A stretch of 6,567 nt of DNA from Candidatus Zhuqueibacterota bacterium (GTDB taxonomy: Bacteria; Zhuqueibacterota; Zhuqueibacteria; Zhuqueibacterales; Zhuqueibacteraceae). Of this stretch, positions 5,460 to 6,567 are shown in pieces. The translations under genes and the position numbers were made by a program. The stretch lies in assembly GCA_013361015.1 (NCBI GenBank), contig JABWAN010000331.1, forward strand, positions 1-6,567, given 5' to 3'. Under the pieces are notes generated by a model. It was not told the origin of the DNA and ran no database searches. It was given only the letters and a program-made list of their open reading frames with translations. Within the stretch, counting starts at the first letter, position 1. Every line of letters begins with the position of its first letter.

Positions 5460-6567
5460 AAAAGCTTCTGCTCTGCTTCTTCGCCGTCGTTTCTATTGCA
5501 TATTGTCAAGTTCTTGAGAAACACATCACCTTTCGCGTGCTGCCGCAAACCATGCCGGACACCGCGAAGGTTTATATCGTCGGCAATCATCCGCAGCTTG
5601 GCGCATGGCAACCGGATGTGGTTGCGCTCACGCGGCAAAGCGACGGCGGTTGGCGTCGCACATTCTCTTTCAAAACCGGCGAAGCGCTCGAATACAAATT
5701 CACACGCGGAGCATGGGATAAAGAAGCAGTGAATGCCGAGGGCGTGGTGCCGCGCAACTCGGTTTTGCATGTGCGCAACGACACGACTATCGTCCTCGAG
5801 ATCGCGAGTTGGAAAGACTTGCGGCATAAAGTCGAAGGGCAAATCACCGGCACGGTGAAGTATCATCGCGACATGACGGGCGAGGGCATTCGCCCGCGCG
5901 AGGTGATGGTGTGGCTGCCGCCGAGTTATGATTCAACTACGAAGCGCTATCCCGTGCTGTACATGCACGACGGTCAAAACCTCTTTGATCCGCGCACCGC
6001 ATTCATGGGACATGATTGGCAAGTCGATGAAGTTGCAGATAGTCTGATTCGTGCGGGCCAGATGAAAGAGATCATCATTGTGGGCGTGAATAACAGCTCG
6101 GAGCGCAGGCAAGATTATTCCGACAGCGCAAAGGGGCGAGCATACATGAAATTTCTCGCGACGACGCTCAAGCCCTTCATCGACGCCAACTATCGCACGC
6201 GACCGCAGCGCGAGCACACCGCGACAATGGGTTCTTCCATGGGCGGGTTGATTTCGTTTCTGCTCGTGTGGCATCATCCCGAAACCTTTTCGCAAGCGGG
6301 ATGTTTGTCGCCCGCATTTATTGCGCCTTTTGACAGCGCCGTCACGATGGTCGAAAGCTACAAAGGGGCGAACAAGAAAATTCGCATCTACATGGACAAT
6401 GGCGGCGTGGCGCTCGATAGTGTGCTGCAATCCGGTTGCGATGCAATGTTGAATGCACTCGAACAAAAGAGCTTCAAACGCGGCAAAAATCTCGAGTGGT
6501 TTCACGATCAAGCCGCGGAGCACAACGAGCAAGCATGGGCTCGGCGCGTGTGGCGGCCGTTGTTGTT
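5456..6567 (+). CDS. Exported CBM20 domain plus esterase-D-type alpha/beta hydrolase, 3' end outside window
   Basis: The frame runs from GTG 5456 to the window edge without a stop (370 whole codons). Residues 1-17 (MKKLLLCFFAVVSIAYC) form a signal peptide with Lys-Lys and a hydrophobic core; Tyr before Cys17 argues against a lipoprotein box. Residues about 23-108 are a CBM20-type starch-binding fold: VYIVGNHPQLGAW (Trp51), GGWRRTFSF (Trp66), GEALEYKFTRGAW (Trp87), then an NAEG and PRNSV end. Residues about 125-370 are a PF00756 (esterase D/enterochelin-esterase-like) hydrolase: VMVWLPPSYDS, RYPVLYMHDGQNLFDP, the nucleophile elbow MGSSMGG with Ser261, a likely acid at Asp314 (YMDNGG) and His356 (AEHNEQAW). 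Family members usually end within a few residues after WxxRxxxPL, so little is missing. The role is probably ester hydrolysis on or near a polysaccharide in the periplasm or outside. The natural ester is unknown. CBM20 points to alpha-glucan, while the neighbours point to beta-glucan. Confidence 0.88.
   Translation, partial: MKKLLLCFFAVVSIAYCQVLEKHITFRVLPQTMPDTAKVYIVGNHPQLGAWQPDVVALTRQSDGGWRRTFSFKTGEALEYKFTRGAWDKEAVNAEGVVPRNSVLHVRNDTTIVLEIASWKDLRHKVEGQITGTVKYHRDMTGEGIRPREVMVWLPPSYDSTTKRYPVLYMHDGQNLFDPRTAFMGHDWQVDEVADSLIRAGQMKEIIIVGVNNSSERRQDYSDSAKGRAYMKFLATTLKPFIDANYRTRPQREHTATMGSSMGGLISFLLVWHHPETFSQAGCLSPAFIAPFDSAVTMVESYKGANKKIRIYMDNGGVALDSVLQSGCDAMLNALEQKSFKRGKNLEWFHDQAAEHNEQAWARRVWRPLL

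Noticed and set aside
5933..6532. Minus-strand open frame of 199 codons and another at 5435-5866
   Set aside because: They lie opposite the CBM20-esterase, whose plus frame has a signal peptide, CBM20 motifs and a GSSMGG nucleophile elbow and is open to the window edge.
1..6567. CRISPR array, tRNA, rRNA, riboswitch or transposase
   Set aside because: No regularly spaced repeats, no tRNA-like cloverleaf and no transposase motif were seen; nearly all bases are accounted for by coding sequence.

Overview
The window reads as a carbohydrate-metabolism locus from a moderately GC-rich bacterium, on one strand throughout, with an A+T-richer accessory gene set into its middle. The sugar genes favour GCG, CGC and CTC codons. 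A phylum cannot be fixed from this sequence. Gene content (GH144, a short GH94, a CBM20-esterase fusion, a DinB-like protein) would suit an environmental member of the FCB/Acidobacteria-like lineages, but that is only a guess.

Layout, left to right. (1) 1-977: 3' part of a GH144 / 'glycoamylase-like' (PF10091) gene, the endo-beta-1,2-glucanase family. Its frame is stopped by TAG at 975-977, exactly where relatives carry a conserved Trp. The same frame then continues for 24 family-like codons to TAA at 1050-1052, so the gene looks truncated by a nonsense change (or a sequencing error). (2) 1103-2260: a RES-domain protein (NAD+-degrading toxin superfamily) with an N-terminal four-Cys zinc-ribbon-like motif and a helical region. 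Its codon use is unlike its neighbours and there is no adjacent antitoxin. (3) 2352-4730: a complete, probably cytosolic GH94 inverting phosphorylase of 792 residues, started by TTG behind a strong ribosome binding site. (4) 4738-4780: an imperfect bulged hairpin that could be a terminator or an intergenic repeat. (5) 4878-5459: a DinB-superfamily four-helix protein with a His metal triad. (6) 5456-6567 (cut by the window edge, close to its natural end): a putative secreted CBM20 plus esterase-D-type alpha/beta hydrolase, overlapping the DinB gene by four bases.

How it may work together (inference): a GH144 enzyme would cut beta-1,2-glucan outside or in the periplasm. The GH94 phosphorylase would split imported oligosaccharides with phosphate to give a sugar-1-phosphate, which saves ATP. 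The exported CBM20-esterase could remove acyl groups from an alpha- or beta-glucan. The RES gene is not part of that logic and looks like an inserted defence or toxin-type gene between two functionally linked enzymes. The most checkable oddities are the TAG-for-Trp stop in GH144 and the RES gene lying immediately after it. No stretch longer than 300 bases lacks a gene.
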